Shown here piece by piece: positions 1 to 7,624 of a stretch of DNA of 11,983 nucleotides (its first letter is position 1; the number at the start of each line of letters is the position of its first letter). Under the pieces are notes generated by a model. That model was not told where the DNA came from, did not search any database, and saw only the letters and a list, made by a program, of their open reading frames with translations. Source of the DNA: an uncultured Lachnospiraceae bacterium (GTDB taxonomy: Bacteria; Bacillota; Clostridia; Lachnospirales; Lachnospiraceae). The position numbers and the translations under genes are program-made. The stretch lies in assembly GCA_902803355.1 (NCBI GenBank), contig CADCPP010000153.1, positions 1 through 11,983 on the forward strand, written 5' to 3'.

Positions 1-922
1 CATCGTGCACGGCGGCGAAAAGTTCAAGGCTGCGACCCTGCTGACCGAAGAAGCCCTTGTCGAGATCGACAAGTGCAGCGAGCTGGCCCCGCTTCACAAC
101 CCGGCCAACCTGATCGGCATTCGCGCCTGCCAGAAGCTCATGCCCGGCGTACCCATGGTCGGCGTGTTCGATACCGCCTTCCATCAGACCATGCCGCCCA
201 AGGCCTATCTGTACAGCATCCCTTATGACTACTATGAAAAGTACAAGATCCGCCGCTACGGCTTCCACGGCACCTCTCACAGCTACGTGTCCAAACGCGC
301 GGCTGAGATCCTGGGCAAGGACGTGAAAGAATTGAAGACTGTGGTCTGCCATCTGGGCAACGGCGCCAGCCTCTCTGCCGTAAAATACGGCGAATCCATC
401 GATACCTCCATGGGCTTTACTCCTCTGGACGGCGTTTCCATGGGCACCCGCTCCGGCGGCCTTGACCCTGCCATTCTGGAGTTCCTGAGCAAGAAGGAAG
501 GCCTGTCCATCGAAGAGCTCATGGTCATCCTGAACAAGCGCTCCGGCATGCTGGGCCTCTCCGGCGTCTCCTCCGACTTCCGCGATCTGGAAGCGGCGGC
601 AAAGGAAGGCAATGTACGTGCGCAGACCGCCCTGGACGTCTTCACCTACCGTGTGGCGAAGTTCATCGGCTACTATACCGCGGCCATGAACGGCGTGGAC
701 GTGATCTGCTTCACCGCAGGCATCGGCGAGAACGACGCTTCCGTGCGCGCAACCATTATGTCTTATCTGGAATTCCTGGGCATCAAGCTGGATGAGAAGG
801 CCAACGATATGCACGGCGAGGAACGCATCATCTCCACGCCGGATTCCAAGGTCACCGTGATGGTGGTCCCGACCAACGAAGAGCTGGCTATCGCCCGCGA
901 GACCGTGGCGATCGTCGGCTGA
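1..922 (+). CDS. ackA: Acetate kinase, 5'-truncated by the window edge
   Basis: Acetate kinase interconverts acetate plus ATP and acetyl phosphate plus ADP in the cytoplasm; with phosphotransacetylase it makes ATP during fermentation. The open frame enters from the left edge: the ATC GTG CAC at 2-10 is the interior IVHGGEK motif, so the GTG at 5 is an internal Val and not a start. Aligned from memory to Methanosarcina thermophila AckA, the visible part is collinear from about residue 92 to the end without gaps. The first ~91 residues, including substrate-binding Arg91, lie outside the window. Visible active-site equivalents are His123 (in APLHNP), Asp148 (FDTAFH), His180 (YGFHGTSH), Arg241 (GTRSGG) and Glu384 (TNEEL), plus the HLGNG and FTAGIGEN nucleotide-binding motifs. 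The stop is TGA at 920-922. A phosphotransacetylase gene just upstream is common but cannot be seen. Identity is very secure. Confidence 0.97.
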   Translation, partial: IVHGGEKFKAATLLTEEALVEIDKCSELAPLHNPANLIGIRACQKLMPGVPMVGVFDTAFHQTMPPKAYLYSIPYDYYEKYKIRRYGFHGTSHSYVSKRAAEILGKDVKELKTVVCHLGNGASLSAVKYGESIDTSMGFTPLDGVSMGTRSGGLDPAILEFLSKKEGLSIEELMVILNKRSGMLGLSGVSSDFRDLEAAAKEGNVRAQTALDVFTYRVAKFIGYYTAAMNGVDVICFTAGIGENDASVRATIMSYLEFLGIKLDEKANDMHGEERIISTPDSKVTVMVVPTNEELAIARETVAIVG

Positions 923-945
923 TGAGAAGAAGAGCGTAATTGTTT

Positions 946-977
946 CGGGTCCGCGACGAATCGCCGCGGGCCCGTTT
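946..977 (+). terminator. Probable intrinsic terminator after ackA
   Basis: Arms 946-955 and 965-974 pair over 10 bp, nine Watson-Crick and one G-U, around a 9-base loop. The stem is almost entirely G+C. Only three T residues follow (975-977), so the U tract is weak. Its position 23 bases after the ackA stop and 25 bases before the fmt start fits the end of an ackA transcript. An alternative fold keeps the outer 7 bp and pairs 953-956 with 961-964. Confidence 0.55.
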
Positions 978-999
978 GCTGTGAAGAGAAAGAGATGTT

Positions 1000-1932
1000 A
1001 TGAAGATCCTGTTTATGGGAACACCGGACTTTTCCGTACCGGTGCTGGAGGCCCTGATCGAGGCCGGCCATGAGATCGTCCTGGCCGTCACGCAGCCGGA
1101 TAAACCCATCGGCCGCAGCAAAAAACCGACGCCGCCGCCGGTAAAAGTCTGTGCGGAAAAGCACGGCATTCCGGTCTTTCAGCCTGAGCGGGTGCGGCGC
1201 CCGGAAGCCATGGAGAGGCTTGCGAAGGTGCAGGCCGATCTTGGCGTAGTGGTGGCCTTCGGGCAGATCCTGCCGCAGGCACTGCTGGACCTGCCGGCGC
1301 ACGGCTGCTTCAATGTGCACGCCTCACTTCTGCCTATGTACCGCGGAGCTTCTCCCATCAACCATGTGATCCTGGCCGGAGAAAAGCAGAGCGGCGTAAC
1401 GATCATGCAGATGGATGCCGGTATCGACACCGGTGATATTTTGCTGCAGGAAGCGCTGCCGCTCGCAGATAATGAGACCGCAGAGACGCTGGCGGACAAG
1501 CTCTCTAAGCTCGGCGCGAAGCTGATCGTGAGCGCGATCGAACAACTGGAAAACGGCACGCTCACCCATACGCCGCAGGAGGGAGAGACCTGCTATGCCG
1601 GCATGCTGAAAAAGGAGATGGGACTGATCGACTGGACGCTTTCTGCGGAAGAGATCTGCCGCCGCGTGCGGGGACTTCAGCCCTGGCCGGGCAGCTGGAC
1701 CTTCCGCGAGGGAAAGAAACTGATCATTAAAGAAGCGGCGGCGGAAAAACAAGAAGTACCGCCGAATCTGATCCCCGGCGCGGTGCTTGAAGCGGACAGG
1801 AAGGGAATGCTCATCCAGACCGGCGAGGGCGCGCTGCGGATCCTATCCCTGCAGCCGGAAGGAAAAAAAGAAATGGACTGGAAAGCGTTTTTAAACGGCA
1901 GCCATGTTAAGGAAGGTGAACGGTGGGGGTAG
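1000..1932 (+). CDS. fmt: Methionyl-tRNA formyltransferase
   Basis: Fmt transfers a formyl group from 10-formyl-tetrahydrofolate to Met-tRNA(fMet), allowing bacterial translation initiation. The 310-residue product matches the usual length. It opens with the Rossmann-type MKILFMGTPDFSV motif. The catalytic triad of the family is present as Asn105 and His107 (in FNVHASLLP) and Asp143 (in GIDTGD). The SLLPMYRGASPI loop spans 109-120. The C-terminal OB-like tRNA-binding domain begins near residue 205 with the characteristic RGLQPWPG (224-231) and ends with the QPEGKKEM stretch near 285-292. The ATG at 1000 is preceded by a purine-rich but imperfect ribosome binding site (984-994). In many Firmicutes def (peptide deformylase) lies just before fmt; here ackA does instead. 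The gene overlaps rsmB by 10 bases, implying co-translation. Confidence 0.97.
   Translation: MKILFMGTPDFSVPVLEALIEAGHEIVLAVTQPDKPIGRSKKPTPPPVKVCAEKHGIPVFQPERVRRPEAMERLAKVQADLGVVVAFGQILPQALLDLPAHGCFNVHASLLPMYRGASPINHVILAGEKQSGVTIMQMDAGIDTGDILLQEALPLADNETAETLADKLSKLGAKLIVSAIEQLENGTLTHTPQEGETCYAGMLKKEMGLIDWTLSAEEICRRVRGLQPWPGSWTFREGKKLIIKEAAAEKQEVPPNLIPGAVLEADRKGMLIQTGEGALRILSLQPEGKKEMDWKAFLNGSHVKEGERWG
1909..1916 (+). promoter_or_regulatory. Ribosome binding site that fixes the rsmB GTG start
   Basis: AAGGAAGG lies 6 bases upstream of the GTG at 1923, inside the 3' end of fmt. No ATG in the rsmB frame lies near the expected N-terminus, so this site supports a GTG start that overlaps fmt by 10 bases. 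Confidence 0.75.
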
Positions 1933-3257
1933 CCAAGACCAGAAAACTGGCCTTTGAGATCATCTGCGCGGTCTGCGAAGAGGGGGCAAAAAGCCATCTT
2001 CGCCTGACCGATACCTTTGCGTACCGAAAAGACCTTACGGCAAAGGACCGGGCCGTGATCACGGGCCTGGTGCACGGCACGCTGGAGAACCTGCGACTGA
2101 TCGATTACCGCATCGATGAGGTGGCAAAGCTCCCTGCCGCCAAAATGAAGCCGAAGCTGCGCTGCGCGGTGCGCCTGGGCTTTTATCAGCTGCTGTTTCT
2201 GGACCGCGTACCGGCCGGCGATGCCATCCGCGACAGTGTGGAGCTGGTGCGAAAGAGCGGCTATGAAGGCCTGACCGGCTTTGTGAACGGCGTGCTTCGT
2301 GCGGCGGCAAAGAAGACCGAATGGAAGATGGCGCCTGCTGCGGTCACGGCCAATCTTCCCGACTGGCTGTATACCCGCTTCCTGCAGGAATTCGGGAAAA
2401 AACGGACCAGGGAAATGATCCGCAGCTTAAACGGAAAAAGTCCGCTGACGCTGCGCGTCAATACCTCGAGATCGACCGTAGAGAATGTGATCCGTTTTCT
2501 TGCGGAGGACGGCTGGCAGGCGGAAGAAACGCTGCTTCCCTGCGCGCTGACGCTTACCCGCGGGGAAAATGCCGCGCCGCTTGAGCAGACCGCCGTGATC
2601 TCGGCGGGGCTTGCCGTGGTGCAGGATCTTGCAGCGATCCTTTCTGTTGCGCTGGCCGCGCCGAAGAAGGGGGACCGCGTTCTTGATCTTTGTGCCGCGC
2701 CGGGCGGAAAGACGCTGCATGCAGCGGACCTTGTGGGGGAGAGCGGCAGCGTGGATGCCTGTGATCTCACGGAAACGAAAGTGAAGAACATTGAGAAAAA
2801 CAGTGTCCGCTGCGGCTTTGAACATGTCCGGACGCAGATGGCAGATGCCCGCATTTTCGACCCGGAAAAAGAAGAACAGTACGATCTGGTGATCGCGGAT
2901 CTTCCCTGCTCCGGTCTCGGAGTGATGGGGAGAAAGCCGGAGATCAGATACCGCGTGACGGAAGAAGAGATCAGGAGCCTTGCCTGTTTGCAGCGGGATA
3001 TCCTTAAGAACGCGGTGCGCTATGTGAAGCCCGGCGGAAAGCTGCTCTTTTCCACCTGTACCATGACGGAAGAAGAAAATGAGGCAAACGCAGCATGGAT
3101 CGCGGAAGAGGCGCACTTTATGGCAGATGATATTCGAAGCAGTGTCCCGGAAGCGCTTTCAGGCGGGCTGATCGGTGAAAACTGCCTGCAGCTTCTGCCC
3201 TCCGCCTTATCCGACGGATTTTTTATCAGTGTATGGACAAAAAGTGAGCAGACCTGA
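1923..3257 (+). CDS. rsmB: 16S rRNA (cytosine-5) methyltransferase B
   Basis: RsmB (also called Sun or Fmu) uses S-adenosylmethionine to make m5C at position 967 of 16S rRNA (E. coli numbering) during small-subunit maturation. The 444-residue product has the expected two-part structure. Residues ~1-130 form a NusB-like RNA-binding domain, and residues ~170-440 form the NOL1/NOP2/Sun methyltransferase. SAM-binding motif I is VLDLCAAPGGKT (253-264). Motif IV is DLPCSGLGV (326-334) with Cys329, and motif VI is FSTCTMTEEEN (376-386) with Cys379. In this family the motif VI Cys is the attacking nucleophile and the motif IV Cys helps release product. The C-terminus has the typical DGFFISVW (431-438). 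The start is GTG, overlapping fmt by 10 bases; rlmN follows after 10 bases. A DUF116 gene found between fmt and rsmB in some clostridia is absent. Confidence 0.96.
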   Translation: MGVAKTRKLAFEIICAVCEEGAKSHLRLTDTFAYRKDLTAKDRAVITGLVHGTLENLRLIDYRIDEVAKLPAAKMKPKLRCAVRLGFYQLLFLDRVPAGDAIRDSVELVRKSGYEGLTGFVNGVLRAAAKKTEWKMAPAAVTANLPDWLYTRFLQEFGKKRTREMIRSLNGKSPLTLRVNTSRSTVENVIRFLAEDGWQAEETLLPCALTLTRGENAAPLEQTAVISAGLAVVQDLAAILSVALAAPKKGDRVLDLCAAPGGKTLHAADLVGESGSVDACDLTETKVKNIEKNSVRCGFEHVRTQMADARIFDPEKEEQYDLVIADLPCSGLGVMGRKPEIRYRVTEEEIRSLACLQRDILKNAVRYVKPGGKLLFSTCTMTEEENEANAAWIAEEAHFMADDIRSSVPEALSGGLIGENCLQLLPSALSDGFFISVWTKSEQT

Positions 3258-3261
3258 GGAG
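3256..3261 (+). promoter_or_regulatory. Ribosome binding site that fixes the rlmN start
   Basis: GAGGAG overlaps the rsmB stop codon (TGA at 3255-3257) and lies 6 bases before the ATG at 3268. This favours the ATG over an in-frame GTG at 3175, which would lie inside rsmB and add 31 residues with no family similarity. Confidence 0.8.
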
Positions 3262-3267
3262 AAAAAC

Positions 3268-4305
3268 ATGAATGATCTTCGATCGATGACCATAGAAGAG
3301 ATCACGGCAGCGCTGCAGGAGATGGGACAGCCTTCCTTCCGCGGCGCGCAGATCTTTGCGTGGGTGCAGGAAAAAAAGGTCCGCTCCTTTGATGAGATGA
3401 CCAATCTGCCGAAGACCCTGCGCGAGCGCCTTGCGGAGGTGTTTTCCCTTTCGCTGCTGACTATTGAACAAAAGCTCATCTCGCAGGAGGATAGAACCCG
3501 CAAGTATGTCTATGCCCTCCCGGACGGCCTGCTGATTGAATCTGTCTTTATGCCTTATGATTACGGGAACACCGCCTGCATCTCATCGCAGGCCGGCTGC
3601 CGCATGGGCTGCCGCTTCTGCGCGTCCACGCTGGAAGGCCTGGCAAGGAACCTTCTTCCCGGCGAGATGCTGGAACAGATCTTCCGCATGGAGGAAGATA
3701 CCGGGGAAAAGATCTCCCACGTGGTCGTGATGGGCAGCGGCGAGCCGCTTGACAATTACGACAACCTGCTCCGCTTCATTGCCCTGATCACCCACGAAAA
3801 GGGAAAGCATTTAAGCGAGAGAAACATTACGGTCTCCACCTGCGGCCTGGTGCCGCAGATCAGAAGACTGGCCGGGGAACATCTGCAGATCACCCTGGCG
3901 TTGTCGCTGCACGCGCCAAACGATGCGCTGAGGAAGACCATGATGCCTATCGCGAATGCCTACAGCGTGCAGGAAACGGTCGCGGCTTGCGACGAGTATT
4001 TCAGCGCGACCGGCCGCCGCATGAGCTATGAATACAGCCTGGTGCGCGGGGTAAACGACACAGACGCCTGCGCGCAGGAGCTGGCCGCTCTGCTGCACGG
4101 AAAGAATGCGCATGTCAATCTGATCCCCATCAATCCGATCAAAGAACGGGATTATCTGGCTCCGGAGCGCTCTGCGGCCCTCCGTTTCCAAAAAAGGCTT
4201 GAAAATCTGGGGATAAATGCTACTATAAGAAAGAAGATGGGTGCGGACATCGACAGTGCCTGCGGTCAGCTTCGTCTTAAGCTTAGAACAAAACAAGGAG
4301 AATGA
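3268..4305 (+). CDS. rlmN: 23S rRNA (adenine2503-C2) / tRNA (adenine37-C2) methyltransferase
   Basis: RlmN is a radical-SAM enzyme that methylates C2 of A2503 in 23S rRNA and, in characterised members, A37 of some tRNAs, helping decoding accuracy. From the ATG at 3268 it is 345 residues, normal for the family. The radical-SAM cluster motif CRMGCRFC supplies Cys111, Cys115 and Cys118. SAM-binding GSGEP is at 156-160. The C-terminal GADIDSACGQL places the catalytic methyl-carrying Cys at 332. An N-terminal helical RNA-binding domain occupies ~1-90. Cfr-type resistance enzymes attack C8 instead; the chromosomal context beside rsmB and prpC argues for housekeeping RlmN. The stop TGA (4303-4305) lies one base before the prpC ATG, implying translational coupling. 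Confidence 0.97.
   Translation: MNDLRSMTIEEITAALQEMGQPSFRGAQIFAWVQEKKVRSFDEMTNLPKTLRERLAEVFSLSLLTIEQKLISQEDRTRKYVYALPDGLLIESVFMPYDYGNTACISSQAGCRMGCRFCASTLEGLARNLLPGEMLEQIFRMEEDTGEKISHVVVMGSGEPLDNYDNLLRFIALITHEKGKHLSERNITVSTCGLVPQIRRLAGEHLQITLALSLHAPNDALRKTMMPIANAYSVQETVAACDEYFSATGRRMSYEYSLVRGVNDTDACAQELAALLHGKNAHVNLIPINPIKERDYLAPERSAALRFQKRLENLGINATIRKKMGADIDSACGQLRLKLRTKQGE
4295..4300 (+). promoter_or_regulatory. Ribosome binding site that fixes the prpC start
   Basis: AAGGAG is spaced 6 bases from the ATG at 4307. A GTG at 4241 in the same frame would add 22 residues lying inside rlmN, and the PP2C family begins close to the ATG-encoded MRFSALTDLG, so the ATG is preferred. Confidence 0.8.
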
Positions 4306-4306
4306 G

Positions 4307-5029
4307 ATGCGTTTTTCCGCACTGACTGACCTTGGTCTTGTTCGAAAGAACAATGAGGATTCCCTGCTTGCCAGGGACAGCGAGGTCGGGCCAGTCCCCA
4401 ATCTGTTTATCGTCGCCGATGGAATGGGCGGCCATGTCGGAGGAGAGTATGCCTCCGCTTTTGTGGTATCCAAAATTCCGGAACTTCTGGAAAAACGGGA
4501 CAAAGCAGAACCGATCGCCGATGCGATGCTGTTTGTGACAGACCGGACGAATAAGGCACTTTGCCAGATCAGCCGGAACGACAAACGCCTGCATGGCATG
4601 GGATCGACGCTCGTCATGACCGCGGTCTGTGACGGAGAGGCCCATGTGATCAATGTGGGCGACTCGCGCCTGTACCGCTTTGACGGAACGCTGCAGCAGA
4701 TCACGAGGGATCACTCTCTGGTGGATGAAATGGTGGCCAAGGGAAAACTGACAAAAGAGGATCCCTTCTACGCCTCCAATAAGAATATCATTACGCGTGC
4801 CATGGGCATCACAGCCAGTGTGGAAGCCGATTATTTCTGCGTCCCGGCCGAGCCCGGAAACCGCCTGCTTCTTTGCTCCGACGGCCTTTCGGGCATGGTG
4901 AGCGATGAACAGATCGAAGCGGTGCTTAAGGAAACGGAAGAGACTGCCGAAGCAGCCGGAAGACTCATGCAGATGGCAAAAGATAACGGCGGAGCCGACA
5001 ATATTTCGATCATCCTGATCGATCTTTGA
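4307..5029 (+). CDS. prpC: PP2C-family Ser/Thr protein phosphatase, partner of PrkC
   Basis: This is a Stp/PrpC-type metal-dependent phosphatase that removes phosphate from PrkC and its substrates in the cytoplasm. At 240 residues it is a minimal PP2C catalytic domain with no added segments or membrane helix. Family motifs appear in order: TDLGLVRKNNEDS (7-19), VADGMGGHVGGE (36-47) with metal-binding Asp38-Gly39, GSTLV (99-103), VGDSRLYR (117-124), TRDHSLVDEM (133-142), LLLCSDGLSGMV (187-198) with Asp192, and GGADNISIIL (228-237) with metal-binding Asp231. The gene sits one base after rlmN and 7 bases before prkC, the standard antagonist pair in Firmicutes. Co-transcription would keep kinase and phosphatase in fixed ratio. 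Confidence 0.96.
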   Translation: MRFSALTDLGLVRKNNEDSLLARDSEVGPVPNLFIVADGMGGHVGGEYASAFVVSKIPELLEKRDKAEPIADAMLFVTDRTNKALCQISRNDKRLHGMGSTLVMTAVCDGEAHVINVGDSRLYRFDGTLQQITRDHSLVDEMVAKGKLTKEDPFYASNKNIITRAMGITASVEADYFCVPAEPGNRLLLCSDGLSGMVSDEQIEAVLKETEETAEAAGRLMQMAKDNGGADNISIILIDL

Positions 5030-5036
5030 GGAATAT

Positions 5037-7580
5037 ATGTTACGGGTAGGAACGATCTTAAACGGTCGCTATGAGATAATCAGCGCCATCGGGTCCGGCG
5101 GCATGTCCAATGTCTACAAGGCAAAAGACATGACGCTGAAGCGGCTTGTGGCGGTAAAAGTACTGAAGGATGAGTACAGCCGGGACGCAGGCGTCGTGGC
5201 GAAGTTCGCGCGCGAAGCGGAAGCCGCCGGCGGACTGTCGCATCCCAACGTCGTGAGTGTGTATGATGTCGGACAGCAGTACGGCATCTACTACATCATC
5301 ATGGAACTGGTCGAGGGCTTTACCCTCAAGAAATATATTGAGAAAAAGGGAAAAATGTCCCAGCGTGACGCCGTCCAGGTCACCATGCAGGTGGCGAGAG
5401 GTCTCGGTGCCGCGCATGATCAGGGCATTATCCACCGGGACGTGAAGCCCCAGAACATCATGGTCTCCCGCGACGGGAAGATCAAGGTCACAGACTTCGG
5501 AATCGCCCGCATCAACGATTCCCAGGCCAGCGGCGCCAATACCATGGGCAGCGTGCACTATATCTCACCCGAGCAGGCACGCGGCGGGGTATGCGATGAG
5601 CGCAGCGATATCTATTCCCTGGGGATCTCCCTGTATGAGATGGTGACCGGCCGTGTGCCCTTCGAAGGCGAATCGACCGTGGAAGTGGCGTTAAAGCACA
5701 TCAAAGAACCGATCACGCCGCCCAGCACCTATGAGCCGGATATCAATCCGAATCTGGAAAAGATCATTTTAAAATGCACGCAGAAGAAAGCTGATTACCG
5801 CTACCGCAGCATGAACGCGCTGCTGGACGATCTGAAGCGGCTTCTGGCAACACCGTATGAAGACTTTGTGATCATGCCGGCTGTGTCTGAGATCGGCGCG
5901 ACCAAGATCATGAACAGAGAAGAGGCGGAGGAGATCCGCCTGGCGGTCGCAGACCGGAAGGATCATACGGACGCCAAGGCGGCAGCTGCGATGATAGCGG
6001 CGGAACAACCGGAAAAGAAGGCCAAACCCGCGCCCAAAAAGCAGCCGGCCGTTTCTCCGGAAAGGGAGATCGAAGAACTGCTTTCTCAGGAAGACCTCGA
6101 GGCCGAAGCCAGGGCCAAAAAGGTCGAGAAGACGTTGAATTATATCATGATCGGTGTGGCCATGCTGATCCTGATCGTAATGATCGCGATCGTGTTCCGG
6201 GCCTGCGGCATGTTCCGGCCGACTGCTCCCACAACAAAACCGGCAGTGTCCACAAGCTCCGTCAGGCCGCTTCCTTCGCAAAGCAGCGCGTCCCAGACTG
6301 AGGCTGTCACCACGCAGGAATCGACAACGTCTGCAGAAGTCATTGTTCCGAATGTTGTCGGATACCAGTATGAGACGGCGCAGAACCTGCTTACGGGCCT
6401 TGGCCTTACCGTGAAATTCGAAGTACAGAATACGTCTGAATATCCCGAATCGACCGTCTTCCGGCAGTCTTATTCGGAGGGAACTGTCCTGCGGCGCGGC
6501 GATGAGATCACCATCTGGGTCGCCATTCCTTCTGATACGGCAGTCGTGGTTCCGACCAGCATCTCCGGAAAGACGATCGCGGAAGCGACGATGATCCTGA
6601 CCCAGGCAGAGCTTGTGGTCGCGGATACCTATTCCTATGCGTACAGCAGCGTGGAAAAGGGGATGGTCTGCGAGGCTTCGCCTTCCATGGGCAAGGTGAT
6701 TGACAAGGGGACCATGGTGAAGCTGGTGATCAGTCTCGGCCCCGAAAAGGGTCAGATCCCGGCGGTGCTTGGCAAGACCGAGGAAGAAGCAAGGGCTGCC
6801 CTGAAAGAAGCCGGCTTCAGCGAAGACCATATCATTACGGATTCCGTCACGGCCTATTCTGAAGAATACGCGGCGGGAACGATCGCAAAGATCTATACGA
6901 TGACGGAAGGCGACCTCGCCGCAGGCAGTTCGCTGAACTTCTCTACGGATATCTATCTGACCTTAAGCCGCGGCGCTACCTTTACGATCGATCCGGAACC
7001 CTTCCTTGGCCGCAAGGATATCGACGGTGCCGTCAATGACCTGATGTCAGTCGGCCTGCGGGTCATCACGATCCCGGAACCCGAATCGACCTATCCGGAT
7101 GGTGCGATCTGCTGGCTGACGCTGACGGAAAGCGGCGGCGATGTGACGGCAGAGCACGTCTTTATCAAGGGCGATATTATTTATCTGCATTACAGCACGC
7201 GTGAAGAGACCACGCAGCCTGTCCCGACGCAGGAGACGGAGCCGGTCGAGACACCGGAAGAGAATACACAGCCGGAAAGCTCGGAGACCGATGAGCCGGA
7301 GCAGACGGTCAGGATCTCCATCGTGGACAAATTCTATGATCCCGCAACAACACTGGAAGCGGTAAGAGATTACCTGGAAAGCCTCGGACTTGTGGTCCAG
7401 GTGCGGGAGGAACCGACCTCGGCCATGGAATACGGCCGGATCTGCTGGTTGACGACCGAGGAAACGAGCGGCACGATCACTTCGGAGACCGACATCCCCG
7501 TGGGATCGACGGTCTGGGTGCACATCAGTACCAATCCGGGCACGACGGAAGCAGAAGAGACAGAACAATCAGAACCGTAA
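5037..7580 (+). CDS. prkC: PASTA-domain Ser/Thr protein kinase, single membrane pass
   Basis: PrkC/Stk1-type kinases sense muropeptides or lipid II through extracellular PASTA repeats and phosphorylate cell-wall, translation and metabolic proteins. The product is 847 residues, longer than the ~650 of Bacillus PrkC. The kinase domain (~12-275) has a glycine loop GSGGMSNVY (19-27), Lys41 (VAVK), Glu60, HRDVKPQN (133-140) with Asp135, DFG (153-155), a Thr-bearing activation loop with Thr169, and SPEQ (177-180). A Lys/Glu/Ala-rich juxtamembrane segment follows (~285-366), then a hydrophobic helix (~369-387). Outside are three recognisable PASTA repeats (~435-497, ~504-567, ~572-646), a divergent one (~650-720), a Thr/Glu/Pro-rich linker (721-757) and a second divergent one (~758-832). 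Repeats 4 and 5 share GxICWLT. The start ATG is preceded by GAGGAA (5028-5033), overlapping the prpC stop. All catalytic residues look intact. Confidence 0.96.
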   Translation: MLRVGTILNGRYEIISAIGSGGMSNVYKAKDMTLKRLVAVKVLKDEYSRDAGVVAKFAREAEAAGGLSHPNVVSVYDVGQQYGIYYIIMELVEGFTLKKYIEKKGKMSQRDAVQVTMQVARGLGAAHDQGIIHRDVKPQNIMVSRDGKIKVTDFGIARINDSQASGANTMGSVHYISPEQARGGVCDERSDIYSLGISLYEMVTGRVPFEGESTVEVALKHIKEPITPPSTYEPDINPNLEKIILKCTQKKADYRYRSMNALLDDLKRLLATPYEDFVIMPAVSEIGATKIMNREEAEEIRLAVADRKDHTDAKAAAAMIAAEQPEKKAKPAPKKQPAVSPEREIEELLSQEDLEAEARAKKVEKTLNYIMIGVAMLILIVMIAIVFRACGMFRPTAPTTKPAVSTSSVRPLPSQSSASQTEAVTTQESTTSAEVIVPNVVGYQYETAQNLLTGLGLTVKFEVQNTSEYPESTVFRQSYSEGTVLRRGDEITIWVAIPSDTAVVVPTSISGKTIAEATMILTQAELVVADTYSYAYSSVEKGMVCEASPSMGKVIDKGTMVKLVISLGPEKGQIPAVLGKTEEEARAALKEAGFSEDHIITDSVTAYSEEYAAGTIAKIYTMTEGDLAAGSSLNFSTDIYLTLSRGATFTIDPEPFLGRKDIDGAVNDLMSVGLRVITIPEPESTYPDGAICWLTLTESGGDVTAEHVFIKGDIIYLHYSTREETTQPVPTQETEPVETPEENTQPESSETDEPEQTVRISIVDKFYDPATTLEAVRDYLESLGLVVQVREEPTSAMEYGRICWLTTEETSGTITSETDIPVGSTVWVHISTNPGTTEAEETEQSEP
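6339..7532 (+). other. Extracellular PASTA-repeat region of PrkC
   Basis: Residues 435-832 of the kinase. The typical opening V-P-x-V-x-G is clear in repeat 1 (VPNVVG, 437-442), looser in repeat 2 (VPTSISG) and repeat 3 (IPAVLG). Repeats 4 and 5 begin with FTIDPEPFLG and VRISIVDKFYDP and lack that opening. They keep the helix-then-GL-x-V pattern (VGLRV, LGLVV) and the closing beta strand (DIIYLHYST, STVWVHIST). Boundaries are by eye. Confidence 0.75.
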
Positions 7581-7584
7581 GTGA

Positions 7585-7613
7585 GGAGGGCCTTCGCGCC
7601 CTCCCCCCGTTTT
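7585..7613 (+). terminator. Terminator or attenuator hairpin between prkC and rsgA
   Basis: Arms 7585-7591 (GGAGGGC) and 7598-7604 (GCCCTCC) pair perfectly over 7 bp around a 6-base loop. Four C residues and a G follow, then TTTT at 7610-7613. It starts 4 bases after the prkC stop, and the rsgA ribosome binding site begins where the T run ends. Partial read-through into rsgA is plausible; no separate rsgA promoter is visible in the 44-base gap. Confidence 0.65.
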
Positions 7614-7624
7614 AGGAAGGAAAC

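Noticed and set aside
3811..4704. Open frame of 297 codons on the - strand spanning rlmN and prpC
   Set aside because: The opposite strand encodes two proteins with complete catalytic motifs; this frame has none.
5769..6830. Open frame of 353 codons on the - strand inside prkC
   Set aside because: It is rich in Arg, His, Asp and Gly with no domain or ribosome binding site support. It is the antisense shadow of the kinase gene.
7197..7307. Thr/Glu/Pro-rich coding stretch considered as a tandem DNA repeat
   Set aside because: The bases do not form regular repeat units; it reads as a low-complexity protein linker between two PASTA-like modules.
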